Shown one piece after another: positions 1 through 6,669 of a stretch of 13,882 bases of DNA. The translations under genes and the position numbers were made by a program. The first letter of the stretch is position 1, and each line of letters starts with the position of its first letter. The notes beneath the pieces are model-generated. The model did not search any database, was not told where the DNA came from, and saw only the letters and a list, made by a program, of their open reading frames with translations. Origin of the DNA: Bacteroidota bacterium (GTDB lineage Bacteria; Bacteroidota; Bacteroidia; Cytophagales; Cyclobacteriaceae); NCBI GenBank assembly GCA_023417785.1, contig JAEZEH010000020.1, forward strand, positions 1 to 13,882, in the 5' to 3' direction.

Positions 1-818
1 TGCGGGAACGCCGCGCCAAAGCCTCCGGGAGCTGTAATTTCTAATGAATTTCTTCTGCGTGGGTCGTTGAGCACTACCGGCGCTGCCATGTAATGCACAC
101 CGCGGGGATCCTGGAGGTTAGACGTAATAGCCCCGCCTGTCGCGTTCGTTACTGGAACACCATTCACCGATGTATTAGGTACTACTGATACTCCTCCTCC
201 CTCATTGACTGTGTTATATACGATCTGCTGCCAGCGACGCTCAATATTAGGTGTCTCAATTGGCGAAGGAGGTGTATGCACATAATTTGCATTACAGTTA
301 AAGTTGGTGAGGTCACGAAAGATGACAGAAACAGGCTGACCTGCACAAACCAGATGTTCGTTGGTGTTTGTCACCGGACTTATCAGGCGAACATTTCCGC
401 CGTTGTAAGCGTCTGTCCGCCATGAGGCTACTTTCTGAACCTGGCGCGTGGTAGGGCAAATGACCCCATTATACCTGAGGGCCATGGTTACCAGAAATTC
501 ACAATCACTATCCGTGGGAAAATTATGCGTTACGTCGGCGCTGTACGAGTTGGTGCCGGTGCTCCGTGGAAGGATCTGGGTAACTCCATCTCCCCAATCG
601 ATCACAATATCAATTGTTCCATTCGGGACATTGGATAGAAATCCCACATTATAAGTAACCCTGGATTGCACCGGTGAACAGAATCCGGAAGGAAACTTGT
701 TACTACCAAGTGTCGTAACGGTTGGAAGTCCTACACACTGCGCGCGAAGCTCATTAGAGCCTGCAATAAGCAATATCAGGAACGACGCAAGTGAAATACC
801 ACGTAAAACGTTAGGCAT
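1..818 (-). CDS. Secreted PKD-like repeat protein, N-terminal part (3' end beyond window)
   Basis: An unbroken reading frame of 272 codons starts at ATG 818 and runs off the left edge without a stop. The only in-frame ATG just upstream (828-830) is followed by a stop two codons later, so 818 is the start. Residues 1-26 look like a signal peptide: a short N-terminus with Arg6, a hydrophobic stretch at about 9-20, then a likely cleavage site after LRA. The mature part carries DWGDG at 74-78, the hallmark turn of PKD domains, and six well-spaced cysteines (28, 47, 106, 121, 158, 175) that could form disulfides. A second Ig/PKD-like unit seems to begin near 155 (VCAGQPVSVIF). Large multi-domain surface or gliding-associated proteins of Bacteroidota, often exported by the type IX system, begin this way. 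A type IX C-terminal sorting domain would lie outside the window, so that export route is inference. The exact function is unknown. Confidence 0.8.
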   Translation of the reverse strand, partial: MPNVLRGISLASFLILLIAGSNELRAQCVGLPTVTTLGSNKFPSGFCSPVQSRVTYNVGFLSNVPNGTIDIVIDWGDGVTQILPRSTGTNSYSADVTHNFPTDSDCEFLVTMALRYNGVICPTTRQVQKVASWRTDAYNGGNVRLISPVTNTNEHLVCAGQPVSVIFRDLTNFNCNANYVHTPPSPIETPNIERRWQQIVYNTVNEGGGVSVVPNTSVNGVPVTNATGGAITSNLQDPRGVHYMAAPVVLNDPRRRNSLEITAPGGFGAAFP

Positions 819-878
819 AAGCTAGGGCATTAAAAAAATTCTAAAAACTGATAGATTAAGCCAGTTTTCGATAACAAT

Positions 879-916
879 CGGATAGAATCAAAACCCTATA
901 GACAGACTTCTATCCG
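879..916. repeat. Inverted repeat, 9-bp perfect arms, in divergent promoter region
   Basis: CGGATAGAA (879-887) and TTCTATCCG (908-916) are exact reverse complements separated by 20 bases. The arm centres are 29 bp apart, close to three helical turns. The repeat sits 61 bp or more upstream of the minus-strand start at 818. It could be an operator for a dimeric regulator or a hairpin in the leader of the secreted-protein gene. There is no T-tract, so it is not an obvious terminator. Confidence 0.45.
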
Positions 917-1082
917 CGATTAATTTCCAAAGTAACCTGCATCGGAGTTAAAAAATCGTTGAATAATGCCCATTTTACTACTCGCACGGTGAAGTCGGCC
1001 AAGATCGACGCCGAATTGAAGCAGGATGGCGATGAACGCCCACCGGGTTTTTCAGGTATTTCCTTAAAGTTTGCCGGATATC

Positions 1083-1112
1083 TTGAACTTTGCCCCGATA
1101 ACCCTACCTTTG
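1083..1112 (+). promoter_or_regulatory. Bacteroidota-type promoter for pyrG
   Basis: TTG (1083-1085, preceded by C) is followed after 19 bp by TACCTTTG (1105-1112), an exact match to the TANNTTTG -7 box of Bacteroidota promoters. The predicted start of transcription falls in or just after a run of five C residues (1113-1117), giving a leader of roughly 30 bases before ATG 1147. Assignment rests on the motif and spacing only. Confidence 0.55.
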
Positions 1113-1146
1113 CCCCCGATTTTTACAGCGGGTTTTTCCTTAAATT

Positions 1147-2760
1147 ATGTCATCCACGGCCAAGTATATTTTTGTAACAGGAGGGGTTACATCTTCCCTC
1201 GGAAAGGGGATCATTGCAGCTTCCCTTGCTAAGTTGCTGCAAGCCAGGGGCTTTAAGGTTACGATTCAAAAATTCGATCCTTACATCAATATCGACCCGG
1301 GAACGCTCAACCCCTACGAGCACGGCGAATGCTATGTTACTGAGGATGGCGCCGAAACGGATCTTGACCTCGGCCACTACGAACGGTTCCTGAACGTGCG
1401 CACAACGCAGGCGAACAATATCACCACCGGTCGGATCTACAATAATGTAATTACAAAGGAACGAAAGGGCGAATACCTCGGAAAAACGGTCCAGGTGATC
1501 CCCCATATTACAGACGAAATCAAACGAAACATCTTCCTTTTGGGTGAAACCGGGGAATATGATTTCATCATAACCGAAATCGGAGGCTGCGTCGGCGATA
1601 TCGAATCGCTGCCATTCATCGAGGCAGTGCGTCAGGTAAAGTGGGATCTCGGACCAAGTAATTGCGTGGTTATCCACCTCACGCTGCTGCCCTATCTGAA
1701 TGCAGCCAAGGAATTAAAAACGAAGCCCACCCAGCACTCCGTTAAAGACCTGCTGGAAGCCGGGATTCAGCCGGACATTCTGGTCTGCCGGACGGAAAAG
1801 CCTATTCCGCTGGATATACGTAAGAAACTGGCGCTATTCTGCAATGTTCACCTGAATTCGGTGATTGAGGCCATGGACGCAGAAACTATTTACGATGTGC
1901 CTATCCTCATGCGGAAGGAAAAGCTTGATGAACGGGTGCTGTCCAAACTCAAGGTCACCTCGCGCGAAGAGCCGGATCTCGAACAGTGGAAAACGTTTTT
2001 GGGTCGCCTCAAGAACCCCCTGAATGAAATTTCAGTTGGCATCGTTGGTAAATATGTTTCCCTTCCCGATGCGTATAAGTCCATCGCGGAAGCCTTCGTT
2101 CACGCTGGTGCACAGAATGATTGCAAGGTCAACATCCGCTGGATTTCGTCGGAAGACATCCATAAAGATACGGTAGACCACGTTCTCGACGGACTGCAGG
2201 GCATCCTCGTCGCTCCGGGGTTCGGCGAACGCGGGCTGGAAGGTAAAATAGAAGCCATTCGTTTCGTACGCGAAAACAAGATTCCGTTTTTCGGGATCTG
2301 TCTCGGCATGCAGTGTTCAGTGGTTGAATTCGCCCGCAATGTACTCGGCCTCGACGCAAGTTCAACTGAACTGGATCCGAAGACCAAACATCCCGTCATC
2401 GATATGATGGAGGAACAAAAGAAGATCACCAACAAAGGTGGCACTATGCGTTTGGGTGCTTATACCTGTAAACTGAAGAAAGGTTCGAAAGCTCAGCAGG
2501 CATACGGGGAGACAGTTATCCATGAACGCCATCGTCACCGGTACGAGTTCAACAACAAATACCTGGAACGGATGGAAGAAGCCGGACTAAGGGCGGTAGG
2601 TATCAACCCTGAATCAAATCTTGTGGAAGTTGTTGAGTTGAAGGATCACCCCTGGTTTGTCGGCGTGCAGTATCACCCCGAACTAAGAAGCACCGTACTC
2701 AATCCGCATCCGCTGTTCGTAAAATTTGTTCACGCGGCTCTGGAGTATAAGAAAATCTGA
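1147..2760 (+). CDS. pyrG: CTP synthase (glutamine-hydrolysing)
   Basis: The 537-residue product makes CTP from UTP, ATP and glutamine in the cytoplasm, the last step of de novo pyrimidine nucleotide synthesis. Length and layout match the family (E. coli 545 residues). The N-terminal amidoligase domain (about 1-270) has the nucleotide-binding loop SSLGKG (16-21) and the conserved segments FDPYINIDPGT and GECYVTEDG. The C-terminal class I glutaminase domain (about 295-535) carries the nucleophile Cys385 in GICLGMQ and the His510/Glu512 pair in QYHPE, so the ammonia-producing triad is intact. ATG 1147 gives the expected N-terminus, KYIFVTGGVTSSLGKG after five residues. yidC starts 30 bp after the stop, so the two are probably co-transcribed from the promoter at 1083-1112; pyrG-yidC adjacency is common in Bacteroidota. 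Confidence 0.98.
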   Translation: MSSTAKYIFVTGGVTSSLGKGIIAASLAKLLQARGFKVTIQKFDPYINIDPGTLNPYEHGECYVTEDGAETDLDLGHYERFLNVRTTQANNITTGRIYNNVITKERKGEYLGKTVQVIPHITDEIKRNIFLLGETGEYDFIITEIGGCVGDIESLPFIEAVRQVKWDLGPSNCVVIHLTLLPYLNAAKELKTKPTQHSVKDLLEAGIQPDILVCRTEKPIPLDIRKKLALFCNVHLNSVIEAMDAETIYDVPILMRKEKLDERVLSKLKVTSREEPDLEQWKTFLGRLKNPLNEISVGIVGKYVSLPDAYKSIAEAFVHAGAQNDCKVNIRWISSEDIHKDTVDHVLDGLQGILVAPGFGERGLEGKIEAIRFVRENKIPFFGICLGMQCSVVEFARNVLGLDASSTELDPKTKHPVIDMMEEQKKITNKGGTMRLGAYTCKLKKGSKAQQAYGETVIHERHRHRYEFNNKYLERMEEAGLRAVGINPESNLVEVVELKDHPWFVGVQYHPELRSTVLNPHPLFVKFVHAALEYKKI

Positions 2761-2790
2761 TTAACACATTATATAATAACGACGCTTTAA

Positions 2791-4617
2791 ATGGACAGGA
2801 ATTCGGCTATTGGCCTCACTTTAATCGCAGGGCTGCTCCTTATATACTTCACCTGGTTTTCACCCCAGCCGGAGCCCCCAACCGCGCAGAAAGAAGTTCC
2901 TCAGCCTTCCGGAAATACGGCTCCTGATTCCGTCACCGACCGGTCCGTTACTCCTGACAGCGTTCTCGCGCAAAGCTATGGCGATTTTTCCACCGCACTT
3001 CGGGGCGAGGAAAATACCATGGAAGTGGAAACTGAAGACCTGCGGGTAAACTTCTCTTCCCGGGGAGCGATCATTACGTCGCTGGAGCTTCGTAATTACC
3101 AGACATACGATAAGAAGCCTCTGTTTCTTATTACCCCCGAAAACAATACGTTCACTCTTCAGGCAAAATCCAACGGCCGGGATATTGATTTATATAAACT
3201 TTATTATACAGTTGAACAAACCACGAACGGAGATACGACCATAGTATCCTTCCGGGCCGGTCTGGCGAATGGCGCACAGATCACTCACACTTATTATATA
3301 CCTAAAAAAGGTTTCGAAATCCGGTATGCTATCGGCGGCAATGGCATCGAAAACCTGGTTTCGGCTGAGCCGCTTTCCTTTGAATGGAAGAACATCATTC
3401 GCCTGATGGAAAAGGATATTGACGATACCAGGAATCACTCCACCATTAATTATTTCACAGCCGATGACGGTTTCGATAACCTCTCGGAAACCAGTTACGA
3501 CAATGAACGGGAGCTGCTGAGTTCAGCGGTGAGCTGGGTTGCGATCAAACAAAAATTCTTTCTGGCGGCCATCGTTGCCTCTTCGCCTTTCCCTTCCGGG
3601 GAAGTGGGCACGTACGTGAATCAGAACGACCCTACATTCGTGAAGGGTGCCAATATCAAATTGCAGATTGCACGCGAAAGTCTTTCAGAAGGGAAACCTG
3701 ATTTCAAATTTTATTTCGGACCCAACGATTACCAGATCATCGGTAGTGTAGGAGAGAAATTCGAGCGAAACGTTTACCTGGGATGGCCGCCCGTGTATTG
3801 GATCAACAAGTTTGTGATCTTTCCAGTGTTCCATTTCCTCACGCAGATTTTCAGCAACTATGGTCTAATCATCGTGATACTGGTGATTTTGCTGAAGCTG
3901 GTATTATTTCCTCTCTCCTATCGTTCGTATCTCAGCATGGCCAAGATGAAAGTGCTTAAGCCAGAGCTGGACGAAATCAAGGAGCGTGTGGGTGAGGATA
4001 TGGCGAAGGTACAACAGGAACAAATGAAGTTGTATCAGCAGGTAGGTGTAAATCCTATCAGCGGCTGCGTGCCGGTATTACTGCAGATGCCCATTCTGTT
4101 TGCCATGTTTTACCTTTTCCCGGCAAGTATAGAGCTGCGTCAGCAGCCTTTCCTGTGGGCAGAAGACTTGTCGACGTACGATTCAGTAATCAATTTTTCT
4201 TTCAGCCTTCCGTTTATGGGTAGCCATATCAGCTTGTTCACACTCCTGATGACGCTGTCGACCCTGATTTATACCTGGCAGAATAATCAGATTTCGTCGG
4301 TGCAGGGCCCGATGAAATCGATGTCATACATTATGCCCATCATTTTCTTCTTCGTGCTGAACAAGTTTTCCGCGGGATTAACTTTCTATTACCTGGTGTC
4401 CAATCTTGTTACGTTCTCGCAGCAGGCGATTATCAAACGCTTCGTTGACGAGAACAAGATCAAGGCCATCATGGAAGAAAACAAGCGCAAGAACGCGGCC
4501 GGAGCGGGCAAGAAATCCAAGTTTATGACCAAACTTGAGGAAGCCATGAAAGCCAGCGAGGAAGCAAAACGCAAAGCCGAAGAGGAGCGCAAGCGCAGAA
4601 AGGAAAACCGCAAATAG
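2791..4617 (+). CDS. yidC: Membrane protein insertase YidC
   Basis: This 608-residue inner-membrane insertase works alone or with SecYEG to place membrane proteins in the bilayer. Its layout is that of the Gram-negative YidC. There is a first membrane segment at about 6-22 and a Ser/Pro/Thr-rich linker (about 25-60). A large periplasmic beta domain follows (about 75-320). The conserved YidC/Oxa1 core begins near GWPPVYWINKF (331-341), with membrane segments at about 357-375, 426-445, 480-496 and two around 510-545. Arg378 in SYRSYLSMAKMK matches the conserved groove arginine that contacts substrates. The C-terminus (about 555-608) is a Lys/Arg/Glu-rich helical tail, longer and more charged than the E. 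coli tail; such tails can contact ribosomes, as known for Oxa1 (inference here). It lies 30 bp after pyrG and upstream of parAB, an arrangement resembling origin-proximal gene clusters of other bacteria. Confidence 0.97.
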   Translation: MDRNSAIGLTLIAGLLLIYFTWFSPQPEPPTAQKEVPQPSGNTAPDSVTDRSVTPDSVLAQSYGDFSTALRGEENTMEVETEDLRVNFSSRGAIITSLELRNYQTYDKKPLFLITPENNTFTLQAKSNGRDIDLYKLYYTVEQTTNGDTTIVSFRAGLANGAQITHTYYIPKKGFEIRYAIGGNGIENLVSAEPLSFEWKNIIRLMEKDIDDTRNHSTINYFTADDGFDNLSETSYDNERELLSSAVSWVAIKQKFFLAAIVASSPFPSGEVGTYVNQNDPTFVKGANIKLQIARESLSEGKPDFKFYFGPNDYQIIGSVGEKFERNVYLGWPPVYWINKFVIFPVFHFLTQIFSNYGLIIVILVILLKLVLFPLSYRSYLSMAKMKVLKPELDEIKERVGEDMAKVQQEQMKLYQQVGVNPISGCVPVLLQMPILFAMFYLFPASIELRQQPFLWAEDLSTYDSVINFSFSLPFMGSHISLFTLLMTLSTLIYTWQNNQISSVQGPMKSMSYIMPIIFFFVLNKFSAGLTFYYLVSNLVTFSQQAIIKRFVDENKIKAIMEENKRKNAAGAGKKSKFMTKLEEAMKASEEAKRKAEEERKRRKENRK

Positions 4618-4638
4618 GTCGGCGGGGCGTTCTGAGCG

Positions 4639-4660
4639 AATGCTTCACTTAATGCTTCAC
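4639..4660 (+). repeat. Direct repeat AATGCTTCAC x2, parS-half-like
   Basis: AATGCTTCAC occurs at 4639-4648 and again at 4651-4660, a 12-bp period. TGCTTCAC differs by one base from TGTTTCAC, the left half of the classical parS palindrome. It lies 22 bp after the yidC stop codon and just before the first DnaA-box-like sequence. Confidence 0.5.
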
Positions 4661-4709
4661 CAGTTTTCTGATGGTTATCAACAACTTATCCCCAAAGCAG
4701 AACGGGAAA

Positions 4710-4743
4710 TTCAGTGCCGCGAAGGCACCTTCCGCGGTCTGAA
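4710..4743. other. Imperfect hairpin in the yidC-parA spacer
   Basis: The outer stem is TTCAG (4710-4714) with CTGAA (4739-4743). The inner stem is CCGCG (4717-4721) with CGCGG (4733-4737), continued by AAG with CTT. A single C (4732) and T (4715) bulge out, and a G-T wobble (4716/4738) joins the two stems. No T-tract follows, so it does not look like a standard terminator. It could end or stabilise the pyrG-yidC transcript, or act as a DNA secondary structure. Its role is unknown. Confidence 0.45.
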
Positions 4744-4797
4744 GTAAGGTTAGAATCTGTTTTTACGATTTTCTTGTGTGAACCGATTGTGGATAAT

Positions 4798-4817
4798 ATG
4801 TTCCACGATGTTCCACG
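4798..4817 (+). repeat. Perfect tandem 10-bp repeat of a parS half-site
   Basis: ATGTTCCACG is repeated exactly back to back (4798-4807, 4808-4817), so the two copies lie on the same face of the helix. TGTTCCACG equals the left half plus central CG of the parS variant TGTTCCACGTGGAACA, but here the halves are direct rather than inverted. It directly abuts the exact DnaA box (4788-4796) and lies about 20 bp upstream of the parA -7 box. It may be a binding site for ParB or for a regulator of parAB. Confidence 0.5.
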
Positions 4818-4830
4818 GTCCGAAAACTTT

Positions 4831-4846
4831 TCACATATATTTGTGA
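4831..4846 (+). promoter_or_regulatory. Candidate parAB promoter within an inverted repeat
   Basis: TATATTTG (4836-4843) fits the TANNTTTG -7 box exactly. It sits inside a short inverted repeat, TCACA (4831-4835) with TGTGA (4842-4846), so a dimer bound here would cover the promoter. No good TTTG -33 box is seen at 19-21 bp; the closest TTC-type match lies in the tandem repeat just upstream. The palindrome suggests autoregulation of parAB, which is inference. Confidence 0.4.
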
Positions 4847-4875
4847 CCGCACCATTGTTGCGGTTTTTATTTTTT
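4846..4875 (+). terminator. Stem-loop with T-tract upstream of parA
   Basis: ACCGCA (4846-4851) pairs perfectly with TGCGGT (4859-4864) around a 7-base loop and runs into TTTTTATTTTTT (4864-4875). This resembles an intrinsic terminator, although the 6-bp stem is short. It would stop transcripts arriving from pyrG-yidC. Because the predicted parA start site lies at its left edge, it could also act as an attenuator for parAB. Confidence 0.45.
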
Positions 4876-4894
4876 AAACTTCAGAGAAGAAGGA

Positions 4895-5701
4895 ATGGGA
4901 AAAATTATTGCTATTGCGAATCAGAAAGGTGGGGTAGGAAAAACAACTACGGCAATTAACCTTGCCGCCAGCCTGGCCGTCCTTGAAAAAAAGACATTGC
5001 TTGTAGATGCCGATCCTCAGGCAAACTCAACGTCAGGCTTAGGCGTCAATCCGAGAGACGTCGAGCAGGGTATTTATGAATGTATGGTCGATGGTATTCA
5101 TCCCAAAGATGCGCTCGTAAAAAATGAATTGAAATATCTTGATGTACTGCCCTCGCACATTGACCTTGTGGGGGCTGAAGTTGAAATGGTAAGCATCGAA
5201 CGCCGCGAGGAAAAAATGCGGGAGGCGCTTGCTAAAATCAGAGATGAATACGATTACATCATCATCGACTGCTCTCCCTCTCTTGGACTTATCACAATAA
5301 ACGCGCTCACGGCAGCGGATTCGGTTATCATTCCCGTTCAGTGCGAATATTTCGCCCTGGAAGGCTTAGGCAAGCTCCTCAATACGATTAAGATTATCCA
5401 GACGCGATTGAATCCCAGACTTGAGATAGAAGGCATACTCCTGACGCTTTACGATTCACGAACAAGCCTTGGAAATCAGGTTGTTGAAGAGGTCAGAACC
5501 CACTTCCAGAAGATGACTTTCAAAACCATCATCCCGCGGAATGTTAAGCTCAGTGAATCGCCGAGTTTCGGTCTGCCCGTTATTGTTCACGAAGCTGAAA
5601 GCAAAGGTGCAATAAGCTATCTGAATCTTGCCAGGGAAATCCTGGACAAGAATGCGATGGTATCAAGTGAGAATACTATTAACTCGATCGGTCAACGATA
5701 A
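4895..5701 (+). CDS. parA: Chromosome-partitioning ATPase ParA (Soj family)
   Basis: This 268-residue MinD/ParA-type ATPase drives segregation of the origin region by forming ATP-dependent dimers on DNA that ParB-parS complexes stimulate to release. The deviant Walker A motif KGGVGKTT lies at 11-18, with both signature lysines (11 and 16). LLVDADPQ (35-42) is the A' motif and IIIDCSPSLG (122-131) the Walker B region with Asp125. A C-terminal PRNVKLSESPSFG segment is typical of chromosomal Soj proteins. No N-terminal HTH domain is present, as expected for the small chromosomal type rather than plasmid ParA. ATG 4895 gives the standard MGKIIAIANQKGG start; AGAAGGA lies immediately before it, too close for a normal Shine-Dalgarno site. 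parB follows after 4 bp, so the two are one transcription unit. Confidence 0.97.
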   Translation: MGKIIAIANQKGGVGKTTTAINLAASLAVLEKKTLLVDADPQANSTSGLGVNPRDVEQGIYECMVDGIHPKDALVKNELKYLDVLPSHIDLVGAEVEMVSIERREEKMREALAKIRDEYDYIIIDCSPSLGLITINALTAADSVIIPVQCEYFALEGLGKLLNTIKIIQTRLNPRLEIEGILLTLYDSRTSLGNQVVEEVRTHFQKMTFKTIIPRNVKLSESPSFGLPVIVHEAESKGAISYLNLAREILDKNAMVSSENTINSIGQR

Positions 5702-5705
5702 TAAA

Positions 5706-6641
5706 ATGAGCAAGAAGAAAGCATTGGGCAGAGGACTAAGCGCGCTGCTGAGCGATAATCGTGGTGACGAGAAGCTCGAAGTCGATATTCCTGTAGGGGC
5801 CAACCACACCTCTGCTGAACAGATTTTACAGGGAAGTCCGGCCAGTGGTATGACCGAAATTCCTGTTGAAGAAATTGAAGTAAACCCATTCCAGCCACGT
5901 ACCCACTTTGATCAGGAGGCACTGCTCGAACTTGCAGAATCAATAACTGTTCATGGAATTATTCAACCCATCACGGTTCGAAAACTGGCAAACCGCCAGT
6001 ATCAGCTGATCTCCGGGGAACGGAGATTTCAAGCTTCGAAGCTGGCAGGGTTAAAATCAATCCCGGCATACATTCGCTCAGCCGATGACCAGCAGATGCT
6101 GGAAATGGCCCTCATCGAAAACATTCAGCGCGAAAACCTGAATGCCATAGAAATTGCGCTTAGTTATCAGCGGCTTATTTCCGAAATAGGGCTAAAACAG
6201 GATGAACTCGGAGAACGCGTCGGCAAAAACAGAACGACGGTTACGAATTATCTGCGTCTGCTAAAGCTTCCTCCCGACATCCAGATTGCCGTACGCGACA
6301 ACAAGTTGTCGATGGGCCATGCACGGGCTATTATAAGCGTTGAAAATCCTGATCATCAGCTTTACATTTTTAAGAAAGCGCTTGATGAAGAGTTATCGGT
6401 GCGCAAGGTTGAAGAACTAGTGCGCGAAGTAACCGAGAAGACACCCCCGAAATCCGATTCGAAACCCGCCAGTCAACAGGCATCCCGTGAAATAACCCAG
6501 TTACAGTCACGCCTTTCATCACACTTTGGCACTCGCGTTGTAGTAAAAAGCGATGGCAAAAAAGGAGAAATCAAAATCCCGTTCCTATCCATTGAAGATC
6601 TGAACCGGGTTTTGGATATTCTCAAGCTAACACAAGGATAA
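5706..6641 (+). CDS. parB: Chromosome-partitioning protein ParB (CTP-dependent clamp)
   Basis: This 311-residue protein loads at parS and spreads as a CTP-bound sliding clamp. The N-terminal KKALGRGLSALL (4-15) is the conserved ParA-activating peptide. The ParB/Srx-like CTP-binding domain follows (about 51-145), with NPFQPR (60-65), GERR (104-107) and ENIQREN (138-144). The DNA-binding HTH region is at about 160-210 and includes LSMGHARAI (201-209). A Ser/Lys/Gln linker (about 245-262) leads to the C-terminal dimerisation domain (about 265-309). The start was placed at ATG 5706, 4 bp after the parA stop, because this gives the conserved N-terminus. A longer in-frame start at 5628 would add 26 unconserved residues inside parA. 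All CTP-binding motifs look intact. Confidence 0.97.
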   Translation: MSKKKALGRGLSALLSDNRGDEKLEVDIPVGANHTSAEQILQGSPASGMTEIPVEEIEVNPFQPRTHFDQEALLELAESITVHGIIQPITVRKLANRQYQLISGERRFQASKLAGLKSIPAYIRSADDQQMLEMALIENIQRENLNAIEIALSYQRLISEIGLKQDELGERVGKNRTTVTNYLRLLKLPPDIQIAVRDNKLSMGHARAIISVENPDHQLYIFKKALDEELSVRKVEELVREVTEKTPPKSDSKPASQQASREITQLQSRLSSHFGTRVVVKSDGKKGEIKIPFLSIEDLNRVLDILKLTQG

Positions 6642-6669
6642 AAGCGCATTCTGCTTTCGGTTCTTTTAT

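Larger units (their letters stand above)
819..1146. other. Divergent intergenic spacer between the secreted-protein gene and pyrG
   Basis: This 328-bp stretch separates two divergent genes. It holds a 9-bp perfect inverted repeat (879-916) and, near pyrG, a promoter-like pair of boxes (1083-1112). Short direct repeats flank the promoter: CGGGTTTTTC at 1044-1053 and 1129-1138, and TTTCCTTAAA at 1059-1068 and 1135-1144. A near-duplicate, TTTGCCCCGAT / TTTGCCCCCGAT, lies at 1089-1099 and 1109-1120. No convincing coding region or RNA gene was seen; a TTG-initiated frame at 959-1177 runs into pyrG in another frame and shows no recognisable family. Confidence 0.6.
4618..4894. other. Candidate origin / DnaA-binding region between yidC and parA
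   Basis: Two DnaA-box-like 9-mers lie in the same orientation one helical turn apart: TTATCAACA (4675-4683) and TTATCCCCA (4686-4694), each one base from the TTATCCACA consensus. A third box on the minus strand (4788-4796) is an exact TTATCCACA. The same 277 bp holds two pairs of parS-half-like direct repeats, an imperfect hairpin and an AT-rich patch near 4821-4880. Position between yidC and parAB is typical of origin neighbourhoods in many bacteria. Whether this is oriC, a secondary DnaA-binding locus or a regulatory region cannot be settled from the window; the number of boxes is modest. Confidence 0.35.

Noticed and set aside
448..654. Open frame of 68 codons on the plus strand
   Set aside because: It lies opposite the well-supported secreted-protein gene on the minus strand and has no signal or motif of its own.
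959..1177. TTG-initiated 72-codon frame in the pyrG upstream region
   Set aside because: It crosses the pyrG promoter and start in a different frame and shows no recognisable family or signal peptide.
1150..1677. Long antisense frame (175 codons) within pyrG, and similar antisense frames in dapB and lepB
   Set aside because: They overlap genes with full sets of family motifs; their composition is what the reverse of a coding frame gives.
1671..1679. TTATCCACC, a near DnaA box inside pyrG
   Set aside because: It lies in conserved coding sequence (VVIHLT) as a single isolated near match; chance is enough.
4831..4846. CRP/FNR-like operator
   Set aside because: The arms read TCACA then TGTGA, opposite to the TGTGA-N6-TCACA order of a CRP site, so it was kept only as a generic inverted repeat.
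5628..5705. Upstream start for parB inside parA
   Set aside because: The extra 26 residues are unlike ParB; ATG 5706 gives the conserved KKALGRGLSALL start.
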